Shown: positions 25,719 to 35,320 of the stretch, piece after piece
Numbering within the stretch: the first letter of the stretch is position 1
Layout of the letters: every line of letters begins with the position of its first letter
Source: Microvirga arabica
GTDB lineage: Bacteria; Pseudomonadota; Alphaproteobacteria; Rhizobiales; Beijerinckiaceae
Length of the DNA stretch: 64,000 nucleotides
Reading direction: 5' to 3'
NCBI RefSeq assembly: GCF_016811235.1
Contig: NZ_JAFBID010000006.1
Coordinates: forward strand, 62,001 to 126,000
The notes under the pieces: model-generated
Told to the model about the DNA's origin: nothing
Database searches by the model: none
What the model saw: the letters and a program-made list of their open reading frames with translations, nothing else
Program-made: the position numbers and the translations under genes

Positions 25719-26815
25719 TCCGGCTGCTCATCGTCGACGATTCTCCTCTGATGCGACGTCTCCTTGGCGGGGTGTTTACTGCCGAAGGCGATTTCGAGAT
25801 CGCCTTTGCCCGTAACGGTGTTGAGGCACTGGAGCAATTGCAGGCATTCAAGCCGCACGTGATCACGCTTGATGTGCACATGCCCGAGATGGATGGCCTT
25901 GCCTGCCTCGACCGGATCATGCTGGAGCGCCCCTGTCCGGTGGTGATGATCTCATCCCTCACGGAGGCAGGCGCAGGCGTGACTCTTGAGGCCTTCGCGC
26001 TCGGAGCCGTCGATTTCATCACCAAGCCTGACCGAGCCATCTCGTTGGAAATGGAGACGCTCGCCCCCAAGCTCGTCGAGACGGTGCGCGCCGCGTCGCG
26101 GGCTCGTCTGCCCAGCAGTCTGAGACTGGCCGAGCGGGTGCGGCTGCGCAGCGGCTTGGGGCAGGCACCTTCTGTTCAGGCGCCACGCCGGCGCGCGCCG
26201 GTCTCGGCGCCGAGGCGACGGATCAAGGCTGCGCCAGCTCACGGTCTTGTTCTGATCGGTGTCTCCACCGGAGGTCCTCCGGCGCTCGATACGGTGCTGT
26301 CACGGCTGCCGGCCGACTTTCCGTGGCCGATTGTGGTGGCACAGCACATGCCAGGCTCATTCACCGGTCCCTTGGCCCGGCGGCTCGACAAGCTGTGCGC
26401 TCTCACCGTGATGGAGGCTGCCCTGCCGATGCAGCTTGCACCCGGACATGTTTATATCGGCAAGGGCGATGCCGACGTCATTGTCAGCGTTCGGGCGGAC
26501 GGTCCCGTGGTGCTGGCCGCACCCACGCTGCCGGAGCACCGTTGGCATCCGAGCGTCGATCGGCTGGTGGACAGCGCCATGCAGCATTTCGCCCCCGAGC
26601 GCCTGCTCGGGGTGCTGATGACCGGCATGGGCAGCGATGGAGCCGAGGCTATGGCGCGGCTGAAAGGGCAGGGTGGCCGCACCATCGCCGAGGCGGAAGA
26701 GAGCGCGGTCGTGTGGGGCATGCCCGGCGAACTGGTTCGACGCGGCGGCGCGGGGGTCATTGCGCCCCTGGAGGAGATTGCCGACCGGATCATGGATATG
26801 GTGGAGCGCTCATGA
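25715..26815 (+). CDS. cheB: Chemotaxis protein-glutamate methylesterase CheB
   Basis: 366 residues from a GTG start at 25715 that overlaps the preceding TGA. N-terminal receiver domain with acidic pair VDDS and phosphorylation Asp53 (TLDVHMPEMDG), then a basic linker (about 135-175). The C-terminal methylesterase has the catalytic triad contexts GVSTGGPPAL (Ser), AQHMPGSF (His) and TGMGSDGAEAM (Asp). It removes methyl groups from receptor glutamates for adaptation, opposite CheR encoded next. Confidence 0.95.
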   Translation: MIRLLIVDDSPLMRRLLGGVFTAEGDFEIAFARNGVEALEQLQAFKPHVITLDVHMPEMDGLACLDRIMLERPCPVVMISSLTEAGAGVTLEAFALGAVDFITKPDRAISLEMETLAPKLVETVRAASRARLPSSLRLAERVRLRSGLGQAPSVQAPRRRAPVSAPRRRIKAAPAHGLVLIGVSTGGPPALDTVLSRLPADFPWPIVVAQHMPGSFTGPLARRLDKLCALTVMEAALPMQLAPGHVYIGKGDADVIVSVRADGPVVLAAPTLPEHRWHPSVDRLVDSAMQHFAPERLLGVLMTGMGSDGAEAMARLKGQGGRTIAEAEESAVVWGMPGELVRRGGAGVIAPLEEIADRIMDMVERS

Positions 26816-27669
26816 GCAGGCCGCGCAAGGCCCAGGCGCTCACGGCCGACGAGATCCGCCGCCTCGGCGTGTTCCTCCACCATCGCACCGGCATGATTTT
26901 CGGTGAGGCCAAGCGGTACTACATCGAGAGGCGCATCGCAGATCGCATGGCTGCGACGGGGATGCGCACGTTCAACGCCTACTTCGCGCATGTCGAAGCC
27001 GACCGCCGCGAGGTCGAGCAGCTGATCAATATCTTCACGGTGAACGAGACCTACTTTTACCGCGAGGAGCATCAGCTCCGCTGCCTGAGCCGCTCACTCC
27101 TGCCGGGGATCATCCAGGACAGGGAGCCCGGCGATCTCGTGCGGATCTGGTCCGTGCCATGTTCGACTGGTGAGGAGCCCTATTCCATCGCCATATGGCT
27201 GCTTGAGAATTGGCCGCTGGTCGATGCCTATCATATCGAGATCGTCGGCTCGGATATCGACACGCAGGTTCTGCTGGACGCTCAGGCGGGAGATTATGGC
27301 GAACGTGCCCTTTCGCGTTTGCCTCCCGACGTGGTCGAGCGCTATTTTGAACCATCTCACGATGGACAGCGCAGTCTGATCCAGGATTTGCGTGAATCGG
27401 TGAAGTTCACATCGGCCAATCTCGTCGATCCAGCGTCCGTTGCGGCGCAGGGACAATTCGACGTCATCTTCTGCCGCAACGTTCTCATCTATTTCGACGA
27501 TTCCTCCCGCCTTCTCGCGGTCGACAATCTCTATAGGTCCCTGCATCCGGGAGGCTACATCTGTCTCGGCCATACTGAGTCGATGACCCGGATCTCGAAG
27601 CGTTTCAGCCTTCGCCGCTTCGAAGATGCGATCGTCTATCAACGGCCTGGGAGCGACCGCGATGGATGA
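26812..27669 (+). CDS. cheR: Chemotaxis protein methyltransferase CheR
   Basis: 285 residues, with the ATG at 26812 overlapping the cheB stop. N-terminal helical CheR domain with NETYFYRE, then the SAM-binding domain (WSVPCSTGEEPYSIA) and CRNVLIYFD, all family signatures. It methylates receptor glutamates. It overlaps cheA by 8 bases, in line with tight co-expression. Confidence 0.95.
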   Translation: MSRPRKAQALTADEIRRLGVFLHHRTGMIFGEAKRYYIERRIADRMAATGMRTFNAYFAHVEADRREVEQLINIFTVNETYFYREEHQLRCLSRSLLPGIIQDREPGDLVRIWSVPCSTGEEPYSIAIWLLENWPLVDAYHIEIVGSDIDTQVLLDAQAGDYGERALSRLPPDVVERYFEPSHDGQRSLIQDLRESVKFTSANLVDPASVAAQGQFDVIFCRNVLIYFDDSSRLLAVDNLYRSLHPGGYICLGHTESMTRISKRFSLRRFEDAIVYQRPGSDRDG

Positions 27670-29656
27670 TCTTCTTCAGCATTTCATCGTCGAGGCCCAC
27701 GAACTGATCCAGCAGGCGACGGACGACCTTTTGGTCCTGGAGCGCAACCCCCAGGCGACTGCGCCCATGGACAGCGCCTTTCGTGCCGTCCACACCCTCA
27801 AGGGATCGGTCGGCCTCTTCGACTTCGCCCCGATGGGAATTGCCCTGCATGCGGCCGAGGACCTGCTGGGCGCTCTCAGGGAGAGGCGGGCCGGTATCGA
27901 CAGCCAGATAATTGACAGCCTGCTCGCCTGCATCGCTCAGGCCGAGCGGTGGGTTGCCGTGATCGAGCAGACAGGACAGTTGCCGTCGGACGCTGCGGAG
28001 GAAGGCTACCGCCTGGCACGGGCTCTGCGCTCGCAGCTCGATGAGGATCCTGCACAAGCCGCAGATCCGGTCCCCCAGGCCGATCTTGGCTGGATTGAGG
28101 AGCTAATGGCACAGGGCCGTGATCCGGCCGCCCTGAGGGCGCAGGATCGTCCTCTGGTGGCGATCCGTTACACGCCGCGTGCCGATTGCTTCTTTGCCGG
28201 CGATGACCCAATGGCTCTCCTGCGCTCGGTTCCCGATCTCGTGGCCGTCCGCCTCTCGGCCCGGGACCCGTGGCCGCCTGCGGCTGAGATCGACCCTTTC
28301 TCCTGTAATCTGAGGATCGAAGCGCTCTCCGGCGCTGAACTCGACAGGGTCAAGGCTGTCTTCCGGTTTGTGCCGGATCAGGTGACCCTTCACGAGATCG
28401 CCGCAACGGCTCAGGAACAGGGCTCCGATATGGCGCTCGCCAACGGAGCCACCGGCATCGCGCCGGGAGCCGCAGGTCGACCGGGCGCACGGATGCTTCG
28501 CGTGGACGCCTCGCGGATCGACCGGCTGGCGGATCTTGTCGGTGAGATGGTCATCGCCAAGAATGCGCTGGCGCATCTGGCGGGACAATTCGACGAGGGG
28601 CTGGACCGGAAGCATGCTTCGCAGGGCCTGCTTGCGAGCCAAGCCGCCATAGAACGCCTCGTGGCCGAACTGCATGGGGCCGTGATGGATGTTCGCATGA
28701 TGCCCATGCGGGACATCTTCCGACGCTTTCCCAAGGCCGTACGCGATCTCGCAGGCCAACTGGACAGAGCCATCGACTTCTCCATCGACGGAGAGGAGGT
28801 CGAGGCCGACAAGGCCGTGGTGGAAGGCCTCTTCGAGCCTCTGCTGCATATCCTGCGTAACGCGGTCGGCCATGGCGCCGAACCTGAGCGTTTCCGTCTG
28901 GAGGCCGGGAAACCGGCAAAAACCAGGATCGTGCTCAGGGCCTCTCGCGATGGCGATCGCGTCAAGGTCGAAGTCGAGGATGATGGGCGCGGCATTGATC
29001 CGGCGGCAATCCGGGAGGCGGCGCGCAAACGCGGCATCGCTTCAGCGGATGACCTCGACCGCATGAGCGATTCGGAGGTCATCGACCTGATCTTTGCTCC
29101 AGGCTTCTCGACCGCCTCGGAGGTGACCGACCTGTCGGGCCGGGGGGTCGGTATGGATGCCGTTCGTTCCGCGGTCGAGCGCCTGGGCGGGCAGGCCGGC
29201 GTTCGAAGTCGGCCTGGTCATGGCACGACGATCCGCCTGTCTCTGCCGTTGACCATTGTCATGACGAAGGTCATGGCCGTCCGGCTGGGCCGCGAGCTCT
29301 ACGGCATTCCCCTCGACGGGATCATCGAGACTGCCTTCGTGCCGGCCTCGCGGGTCCTTCCCGTTCGAGACGCGGAGGCCTTCGTCTGGCGTGACAGGAC
29401 GCTTCCTCTGGTGAGGCTTGTCGATCTCTTAGGGATACGGCCCCCAGTGGAGTCCCCTCAGCGCCTGAAGGTCGTGGTCATGGCAGCGGGTGACGACTTG
29501 GTCGGGGTCGTGGTGGATGGATTTGCCGAGCGGATGGACGTTCTGATGCGGCCCATGACCGGCATTCTCGCGGGCATGCCGGGCGTGATGGGGACAACCC
29601 TGCTTGGCGATGGCAGCGTCCTCATGATTCTCAATATCCCGGAGCTGATCGGATGA
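27662..29656 (+). CDS. cheA: Chemotaxis histidine kinase CheA
   Basis: 664 residues from the ATG at 27662. Order: Hpt domain with phospho-acceptor His44 (HTLKGSVGLF); variable linker region (about 130-280); dimerisation region (about 290-360) with MVIAKNAL; ATPase domain with N box around Asn400, DDGRGID and GRGVGMDAV; and C-terminal CheW-like P5 domain (about 530-664). The N box reads RNAVGHG where the usual sequence is RNAxDHG (Gly403 for Asp). All other ATP-lid glycines look intact, so activity is likely but not certain. Confidence 0.93.
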   Translation: MDDLLQHFIVEAHELIQQATDDLLVLERNPQATAPMDSAFRAVHTLKGSVGLFDFAPMGIALHAAEDLLGALRERRAGIDSQIIDSLLACIAQAERWVAVIEQTGQLPSDAAEEGYRLARALRSQLDEDPAQAADPVPQADLGWIEELMAQGRDPAALRAQDRPLVAIRYTPRADCFFAGDDPMALLRSVPDLVAVRLSARDPWPPAAEIDPFSCNLRIEALSGAELDRVKAVFRFVPDQVTLHEIAATAQEQGSDMALANGATGIAPGAAGRPGARMLRVDASRIDRLADLVGEMVIAKNALAHLAGQFDEGLDRKHASQGLLASQAAIERLVAELHGAVMDVRMMPMRDIFRRFPKAVRDLAGQLDRAIDFSIDGEEVEADKAVVEGLFEPLLHILRNAVGHGAEPERFRLEAGKPAKTRIVLRASRDGDRVKVEVEDDGRGIDPAAIREAARKRGIASADDLDRMSDSEVIDLIFAPGFSTASEVTDLSGRGVGMDAVRSAVERLGGQAGVRSRPGHGTTIRLSLPLTIVMTKVMAVRLGRELYGIPLDGIIETAFVPASRVLPVRDAEAFVWRDRTLPLVRLVDLLGIRPPVESPQRLKVVVMAAGDDLVGVVVDGFAERMDVLMRPMTGILAGMPGVMGTTLLGDGSVLMILNIPELIG

Positions 29657-29922
29657 GCGTGCGGCTGGACGGCAATGTCATCATCCTGGAAGGATCATGC
29701 CGGGTCGAGGATGCGGAGCCGCTGCTCGGCTGGCTTCAGGCCGACAGGGGACGGATGGTCGATCTGGCGGGTGCCGAACATCTCCACGCTGCCGTTCTCC
29801 AGGTTCTGATGGCTCTGCGGCCGTCTATGCGGGGAATGGCCGGGGATGCCTTTCTTCGAGACTGGATCGCTCCGGCTTTGATGGGAAAAACCCCTCCTGA
29901 ATCAGGCCGTCAGGGAGGCTGA
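29653..29922 (+). CDS. Small STAS-like protein in the chemosensory operon
   Basis: 89 residues, with the ATG at 29653 overlapping the cheA stop by 4 bases. The region DLAGAEHLHAAVLQVLMAL matches the STAS-type strand-helix unit around the phosphorylation site of anti-sigma antagonists, but the usual Ser/Thr is replaced (LHAAV). STAS-like proteins are found in some non-flagellar Che clusters. Its role here is unknown. Confidence 0.65.
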   Translation: MSVRLDGNVIILEGSCRVEDAEPLLGWLQADRGRMVDLAGAEHLHAAVLQVLMALRPSMRGMAGDAFLRDWIAPALMGKTPPESGRQGG

Positions 29923-30023
29923 AACGTTGTCATTCTCCCGGTATACTCTAAAAGGGACTTACAGCCTTCTCCTCCTAGGCGGTCCGGCTATCCCGGGAAG
30001 TCTATCCCCAGCGGAGTATCTGA

Positions 30024-30407
30024 GTGGTGACAACGGTTCTGATCGTCGACGATAGCAAGCTTGCGCGCATCGTCGCAGCCAAGGCTCTGGCCGCTCTCCA
30101 GCCTGAGTGGGACAGAGTCGAGGCCGGCAATGCCCAGGAAGCCCTCGCCATCCTGGGCGAGCGGAAGATCGACGTGGCCATGGTCGACTTCAACATGCCG
30201 GAGAAGGATGGGCTCGAATTGGCTACAGAGATCCGCTCCAGCCATCCGACGATGCCGATCGCGATCATTACGGCCAACATTCAGGACGAGGTGATCGCTC
30301 GGGCGCGCGAGGTGAACGCCACTTTCGTCAGCAAGCCTCTGACGGAAGAGGGATTGAGAGGGTTCATTTCCGGAGCAGCCCTGCGCCTGCGGTCGAGTGC
30401 GGCGTAA
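30024..30407 (+). CDS. CheY-like response regulator
   Basis: 127 residues from the GTG at 30024, with GCGGAG at 30011-30016; the next codon, GTG at 30027, is an equal candidate. Single receiver domain: acidic pair VDDS, phosphorylation Asp55 (VDFNMPEKDG), TAN switch region and Lys in VSKPL. No output domain. It lies between the STAS-like and CheC genes and is the likely CheA target and CheC substrate. The 100-base gap before it may hold a secondary promoter. Confidence 0.9.
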   Translation: MVTTVLIVDDSKLARIVAAKALAALQPEWDRVEAGNAQEALAILGERKIDVAMVDFNMPEKDGLELATEIRSSHPTMPIAIITANIQDEVIARAREVNATFVSKPLTEEGLRGFISGAALRLRSSAA

Positions 30408-30457
30408 CAAGTGTCAGTCCGGAAGAATCCAGCGACGTATGACGGCCGAGGTTTGAG

Positions 30458-31105
30458 ATGAGCATGTCAACGATCTCGGAAGTGCTCAACGAGCTGGAGC
30501 TTGATGCTCTGACGGAACTCGTGAACATCGGTGTCAGCCGTGCCGCCTTCAGCCTCCGCGAGATGATCGGTGAGCAGGTTCATCTGTCCGTGCCGGCCGT
30601 CGATCTTGTGCATCGTACGCAGGCTATTGAAATCCTCAATGGACGCGAGGCCGGTCCGCTCGTAGCGGTCCATCAAGTCTTCGAGGGTGACATCACGGGG
30701 CGCGCCCTGCTGATCTTTCCCGAGACCAAAAGCCTTGAACTCGTCAGAGCGGTCACAGGTGGCGAACTTTCCCTCGAAGACATCATTGAGCTGGAGCAGG
30801 AGGCGCTGGCCGAGACCGGCAACATTTTGCTGAACGGCTGCCTGGGCACGATCGCCAACATGCTCCAGCGCAGCCTGAGGATGTCTCTGCCGGAGATCAT
30901 CCGGGGGAAGGGGCAGGAACTCTTCAGCCTTGCGCCTCCACCCGAGGCTGCCGACGTGGTGATGTTCCTCTACATCAACTTCACGGTCCGGCAACGGGAT
31001 ATCAGCGGCTACATCGTCATGCTGATGGATATTCCTTCCCTGACCGTGCTCAAGAACCTGCTCGGCGAGTTTATCGAGCGGACGACCGATGGCATGGCAT
31101 CCTGA
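30458..31105 (+). CDS. CheC-type phosphatase
   Basis: 215 residues. Two copies of the CheC/CheX active-site pattern are visible: Glu20-x2-Asn23 with Pro46, and Glu119-x2-Asn122 with Pro145, so both sites look competent. CheC proteins dephosphorylate CheY-P and can inhibit CheD; no cheD is in this cluster. It follows the CheY gene by 50 bases and overlaps the hybrid kinase by 17 bases. Confidence 0.85.
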   Translation: MSMSTISEVLNELELDALTELVNIGVSRAAFSLREMIGEQVHLSVPAVDLVHRTQAIEILNGREAGPLVAVHQVFEGDITGRALLIFPETKSLELVRAVTGGELSLEDIIELEQEALAETGNILLNGCLGTIANMLQRSLRMSLPEIIRGKGQELFSLAPPPEAADVVMFLYINFTVRQRDISGYIVMLMDIPSLTVLKNLLGEFIERTTDGMAS

Positions 31106-33104
31106 TCATATGCATCAGCTTGATGATAAACTCCTACTTACGGTCTTCGACGCCGTAGATACGGGCCTGATCGTGCTCGATGGCAGCATGCGGGTGGTCG
31201 CTTGGAACGCGTGGTTCGCCTCGGCCAGTGGGGTCTCCTGTCAGGAGGCTACTGGTCGACAGTTGGATGAACTGTTTCCGGGAGCGGTTTCGCCCAGACT
31301 CAAATCCGCTATCACGGACACATTGGAAGCAGGCTCCTCAAGGCTCCTGACCCATTCCCTGCACCCTTTCCTCCTGCCGCTGCAGACCCGCTCCGGGAAA
31401 CAGCTCATCCACAACGTCTCCGTGCGCCCGCTGGGAACGCCGCCCGATCTCCGATGCCTCGTGCAAATCGTCGATGTGACAGTTGCGGTCCAACGCGAAC
31501 AGGTCCTGCGCGAGCGGCAGAACGCCCGTTACGATGCCGTGGTGAACAGCGCTCCAGACGCGATTCTCACCCTCGATGCTCAAGGCGTCATCCAGCTCGC
31601 CAATCCCGCAGCCGCACGGGAATTCGGGTATGCTCTGCGCGAACTCATCGGCTTGGAGATGACTGCACTTCTGAACGTGCCGGAGGCATGGAATGTGCTC
31701 TGGACAAGTGTCCTGGCAGGAAACGTCATGCACCGTCCCCTGCAGGTCACAGCCAAGCGCAGGGACGGATCGATCAGTTTCATGGAGGTTTCTGCCGCGC
31801 GCTGGCAGAGCGATACGCGCGTTTTCGTGACGGCCATTCTCCGCGATGTGAATGAGCGCCGGGCGGCCGAGGAAGCGCTGCGGCACCTGAACCAGACCCT
31901 GGAAGAGCGTGTCGAAGAACGGACACAGGAGCTTCTGAGAGCCGAAGAGCAGCTTCGCCAGGCTCAGAAGATGGAGGCGGTCGGGCAATTGACAGGTGGT
32001 ATTGCCCACGACTTCAACAATCTCCTCGCGGGCATCGTCGGCTCTCTCGATCTGATGCAGACCCGTATTGCGCAAGGACGTACAGAACACGTTGGGCGCT
32101 ATGCCAAGGCCGCGATGAACTCGGCGCAGCGGGCCGCCGCGCTCACCCACCGACTGCTCGCCTTCGCACGCCGGCAGCCGCTTGATCCGAAGCCGGTCAA
32201 TGCCAACCAACTCATCGCCTCCATGGAGGATCTGCTCCGCCGCACCATTGGTCCGTTGCATGCCCTGGAGATCGTAAACGCTGGCGGTCTCTGGACGACC
32301 CTGTGCGATCCCAACCAGCTTGAGAGCGCCATCCTGAACCTTGCGATCAATGCGCGCGATGCCATGCCGGATGGTGGCAAGCTCACGATCGAGACGGCGA
32401 ATGCCTCTCTCGACGACGCCTATGCGGCAGCTCACCTTGACGTCGCGCCGGGACAGTACGTGGCGATCTGCATCACGGATACCGGCACGGGCATGCCGCC
32501 GGATCTGATCGAGCGCGTCTTCGAGCCCTTTTTCACCACAAAGCCCATAGGCCAGGGCACTGGGCTTGGGCTCTCAATGGTCTATGGCTTTGCCAAACAA
32601 TCCGAAGGGCATGTCAAAATCTATTCGGAGGAGGGACAGGGCACAACGATCAGAATCTACCTGCCGCGGCACCGCGGCGCCGCCCAGGAGGAGCCGTCCC
32701 CGGCTTCCCATGCCGAGGTCCCTCGGGCAGAGGCGGGCGAGACGGTGCTGGTGGTCGAGGATGAGCCCGTCATCCGCAACCTGATCGTCGAAGTGCTCCA
32801 GGATCTGGGCTACCGTGCCCTCGAAGCGCCTGACGGTCCCGCAGGTCTCAAGATCCTGCAGTCGCGGCAACACATCGATCTGCTCGTCACGGATGTCGGT
32901 TTGCCCGGTATCAATGGGCGACAACTCGCCGATGCCGCGCGAGAGACGCGACCCCACCTGAAGGTGCTTTTCATCACCGGCTATGCCGAGAATGCCACAC
33001 TGGCAAACGGCTTCCTTAATCCGGGGATGGAGATGATCACTAAGCCCTTTGCGGTTGAAGCTTTAGCAAATCGCATCCGGAATATTATCCAGGGCACGAG
33101 GTAA
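31089..33104 (+). CDS. PAS-PAS hybrid histidine kinase with C-terminal receiver
   Basis: 671 residues from the ATG at 31089 (another in-frame ATG is at 31110). Two PAS regions (about 14-130 and 150-260), a coiled-coil linker (EERVEERTQELLRAEEQL), a HisKA with GGIAHDFNNLLAGI, and an ATPase with NLAINARDAM and GTGLGLSMVYGF. A receiver domain ends the protein (VVEDEP, VTDVGLPGING). No membrane segment, so a soluble kinase. It overlaps cheC, which suggests a link to the array, perhaps as an extra input or output. Confidence 0.92.
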   Translation: MAWHPDHMHQLDDKLLLTVFDAVDTGLIVLDGSMRVVAWNAWFASASGVSCQEATGRQLDELFPGAVSPRLKSAITDTLEAGSSRLLTHSLHPFLLPLQTRSGKQLIHNVSVRPLGTPPDLRCLVQIVDVTVAVQREQVLRERQNARYDAVVNSAPDAILTLDAQGVIQLANPAAAREFGYALRELIGLEMTALLNVPEAWNVLWTSVLAGNVMHRPLQVTAKRRDGSISFMEVSAARWQSDTRVFVTAILRDVNERRAAEEALRHLNQTLEERVEERTQELLRAEEQLRQAQKMEAVGQLTGGIAHDFNNLLAGIVGSLDLMQTRIAQGRTEHVGRYAKAAMNSAQRAAALTHRLLAFARRQPLDPKPVNANQLIASMEDLLRRTIGPLHALEIVNAGGLWTTLCDPNQLESAILNLAINARDAMPDGGKLTIETANASLDDAYAAAHLDVAPGQYVAICITDTGTGMPPDLIERVFEPFFTTKPIGQGTGLGLSMVYGFAKQSEGHVKIYSEEGQGTTIRIYLPRHRGAAQEEPSPASHAEVPRAEAGETVLVVEDEPVIRNLIVEVLQDLGYRALEAPDGPAGLKILQSRQHIDLLVTDVGLPGINGRQLADAARETRPHLKVLFITGYAENATLANGFLNPGMEMITKPFAVEALANRIRNIIQGTR

Positions 33105-33459
33105 GTGAACCTGTTTCCTCAGAAATTTGGCGATCCTGCCTTAGACTTGAGAATCCGGTGCCGGCACGCTCGGGTCGTCGGTCGTTTGGCTGCTTAAGCC
33201 TCAGGTCCGTACCTTGCCGTTAATAGACAGGCCGTACGCTCTTGCCAGATCCGATAGTTTAGTCGGCCGCAACTGGCGGAGTTGTGACAGGTCAGACGGC
33301 CATACTGGGGATAGTTACCCAAGTTGTCTTGTGAGTGCCTGAGGAATTCAGACACGTACTCAACCTGCCCCAGGCTTGCGGACAAGCCGCAATCCTGTGG
33401 CGAAATGGGTCTGATCAGAATCTTCCCGATTGACGTGTTCGACTGACCTGGCCCAACGA
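33105..33459. other. Intergenic gap between chemosensory operon and ABC importer
   Basis: 355 bases between converging genes. A 63-codon leftward frame at 33194-33385 has no ribosome site and no recognisable product. No clear terminator was found for either side. Confidence 0.5.
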
Positions 33460-34482
33460 CTAGCTCGCGGCCTGCTTCACGAAGCGGTCTTCAAACGTTG
33501 CAGAGAGATCAACCTTGGCATCTTTCAGCTCAGGGTCGAGCTGCTTCAGCATATCCATGACGCTCTTCATGCCATCGGGCGGGACAATGCCGTCACGCGA
33601 ATAGCTCTCGAGAGAATTCTGCACAGCCTTGAGGTACAATGGGCGATCGCCGAGATGGTACTCTGGCGGAACTGTTGCGGCGACATCCTCCGGCTTCGCT
33701 GTCTGGAGCCATTTGAGCGACTTCATGAAGGCGTTCACGAGGCGCTGGGTCGTCACTGGGTTGGCGTCGATGAAGTCCTTCTTGGTGTAGAGGGTTGCTG
33801 CCGGGTTCGAGCCGCCGAAGAGCGCCCGCGTTCCAGCCTCTGTGCGCGTGTCGATCAGGATCATGATATCTCCTTCCGACTCGAGCTTGGAAATGACTGG
33901 ATCGAGATGTGAGATCACGTCGATCTCACCCTTCTGCATGGCGGCAACGGCGCTCGCACCGGAGCCGACGCCGATGAAGGCGGCGTCAGTTGGCTTCAGC
34001 CCCGCCTTCACCATGGCATATTGTGCGGTCAGCGCGGTGGAGGATCCCGGGGCTGTCACGCCAATCTTGAGACCCTTGAAATCGGCCGCGGATTTGATCT
34101 GCCCAGCTTTGTCTTTCTTTGCTGCGATCACGATGGCTGGAAATCGGCCTAGTTCGGTGATGGCGCGAACATCCTGACCTTTGGCTTGCATGCGAATGGT
34201 ATGTTCATAGGCCCCGGTGACGATGTCGACGGAGCCGCCGATCAGGGCCTGGAGCGACTTGGCGCCGCCGCCGAAATCGTTGATCTCCACCTCGAGCCCT
34301 TCTTCCTTGAAGAACCCCTTCCGTTCAGCAATGGTCAGCGGAAGGTAATAAAGTAGCGGTTTGCCGCCCACACCCAGCGTGACCTTGCTCTTTTCCGGCT
34401 TCGCCTGTGCGAAGGCGCTGCGACTCAGCCCGGTGGACAGAGCAACAGCGCCCGTCCCAATGAGAAATGTACGGCGTTCCAT
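33460..34482 (-). CDS. ABC transporter substrate-binding protein (NMT1/SsuA-like)
   Basis: 340 residues from the ATG at 34482, with GGGAG 7 bases upstream; the longer frame to 34605 runs into the permease gene. A twin-Arg-like signal peptide (MERRTFLIG, cleaved near AFAQ). The body is the NMT1/THI5 fold (GGGAKSLQALIGGSVDIVTG), used for sulfonates, nitrate, taurine or pyrimidine precursors. The ligand cannot be read from sequence. It is the last gene of an ATPase-permease-binding-protein operon. Confidence 0.88.
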   Translation of the reverse strand: MERRTFLIGTGAVALSTGLSRSAFAQAKPEKSKVTLGVGGKPLLYYLPLTIAERKGFFKEEGLEVEINDFGGGAKSLQALIGGSVDIVTGAYEHTIRMQAKGQDVRAITELGRFPAIVIAAKKDKAGQIKSAADFKGLKIGVTAPGSSTALTAQYAMVKAGLKPTDAAFIGVGSGASAVAAMQKGEIDVISHLDPVISKLESEGDIMILIDTRTEAGTRALFGGSNPAATLYTKKDFIDANPVTTQRLVNAFMKSLKWLQTAKPEDVAATVPPEYHLGDRPLYLKAVQNSLESYSRDGIVPPDGMKSVMDMLKQLDPELKDAKVDLSATFEDRFVKQAAS

Positions 34483-34528
34483 CCTCGTTCTCCCTGCTTC
34501 GATGCAGATTGTGGACGAGAAGGATTGC

Positions 34529-35320
34529 TTAACCTTGCCCGTTTGTCGATGGGGCAGGGCGCCAGACCAGGAGGCGCCTCTCGATAAGAGTGACCACGTA
34601 GTCAATGAGAATGACGAAGATCGACAGGATTACCATGCCGGCGAAGACTCCGGTGACGTCGAACACGCTCTCGGCCTCATGGATCTTATAGCCGAGCCCT
34701 GCGGAGGAGCCGAGATACTCACCCACGACCGCGCCGACGAGGGCGAACCCCACAGAGGTGTGCAGGGAAGAGAACATCCATGTCAGCGCTGCCGGCCAAT
34801 AGACGTGCCGCAGCAGCTGACGCTCGTTCATGCCGAGCATCCTGGCATTCGCCAGCACGACCGGGCTCACCTCGCGCACGCCCTGGTACACGTTGAAGAA
34901 GACAATGAAGAAGACCAGCGTGAAGCCAAGAGCCACCTTTGACCAGATCCCAAGGCCGAACCAGAGGGCAAAAATCGGCGCGAGCACCACCCGCGGCAGC
35001 GCGTTTGCCGCCTTGATATAGGGGTCAAACACGGCAGCCAGGAGTTCGCGGCGGGCGAACAGGAAGCCGAACAGGATCCCCCCGCCTGCACCGAAGGCGA
35101 AAGCCAGAATAGTCTCCACAAGCGTGATCCAGAGATGCCGCCATATCTCGCCGGAAGCGAACTCCTTCCAGACCCTCGTCAGCACGTCGAGAGGAGTCGA
35201 GAAGAAGAACTGGGTCTGACGCGTCGGCGCGAGAATGGGGTAGGCGGTCAAGACATGCCAGAGCAACAGGAAGCCAAGGCCTACGGCAACCTGGAGGAGA
35301 ATGAGCTTCAAGCGGTTCAT
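34529..35320 (-). CDS. ABC transporter permease (SsuC/TauC-like)
   Basis: 263 residues with about six membrane segments. The permease loop appears as SPVVLANARMLGMNERQLLRHV and ends with YWPAAL. Its start overlaps the ATPase stop by 4 bases. It belongs to the nitrate/sulfonate/taurine class of permeases. Confidence 0.88.
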   Translation of the reverse strand: MNRLKLILLQVAVGLGFLLLWHVLTAYPILAPTRQTQFFFSTPLDVLTRVWKEFASGEIWRHLWITLVETILAFAFGAGGGILFGFLFARRELLAAVFDPYIKAANALPRVVLAPIFALWFGLGIWSKVALGFTLVFFIVFFNVYQGVREVSPVVLANARMLGMNERQLLRHVYWPAALTWMFSSLHTSVGFALVGAVVGEYLGSSAGLGYKIHEAESVFDVTGVFAGMVILSIFVILIDYVVTLIERRLLVWRPAPSTNGQG

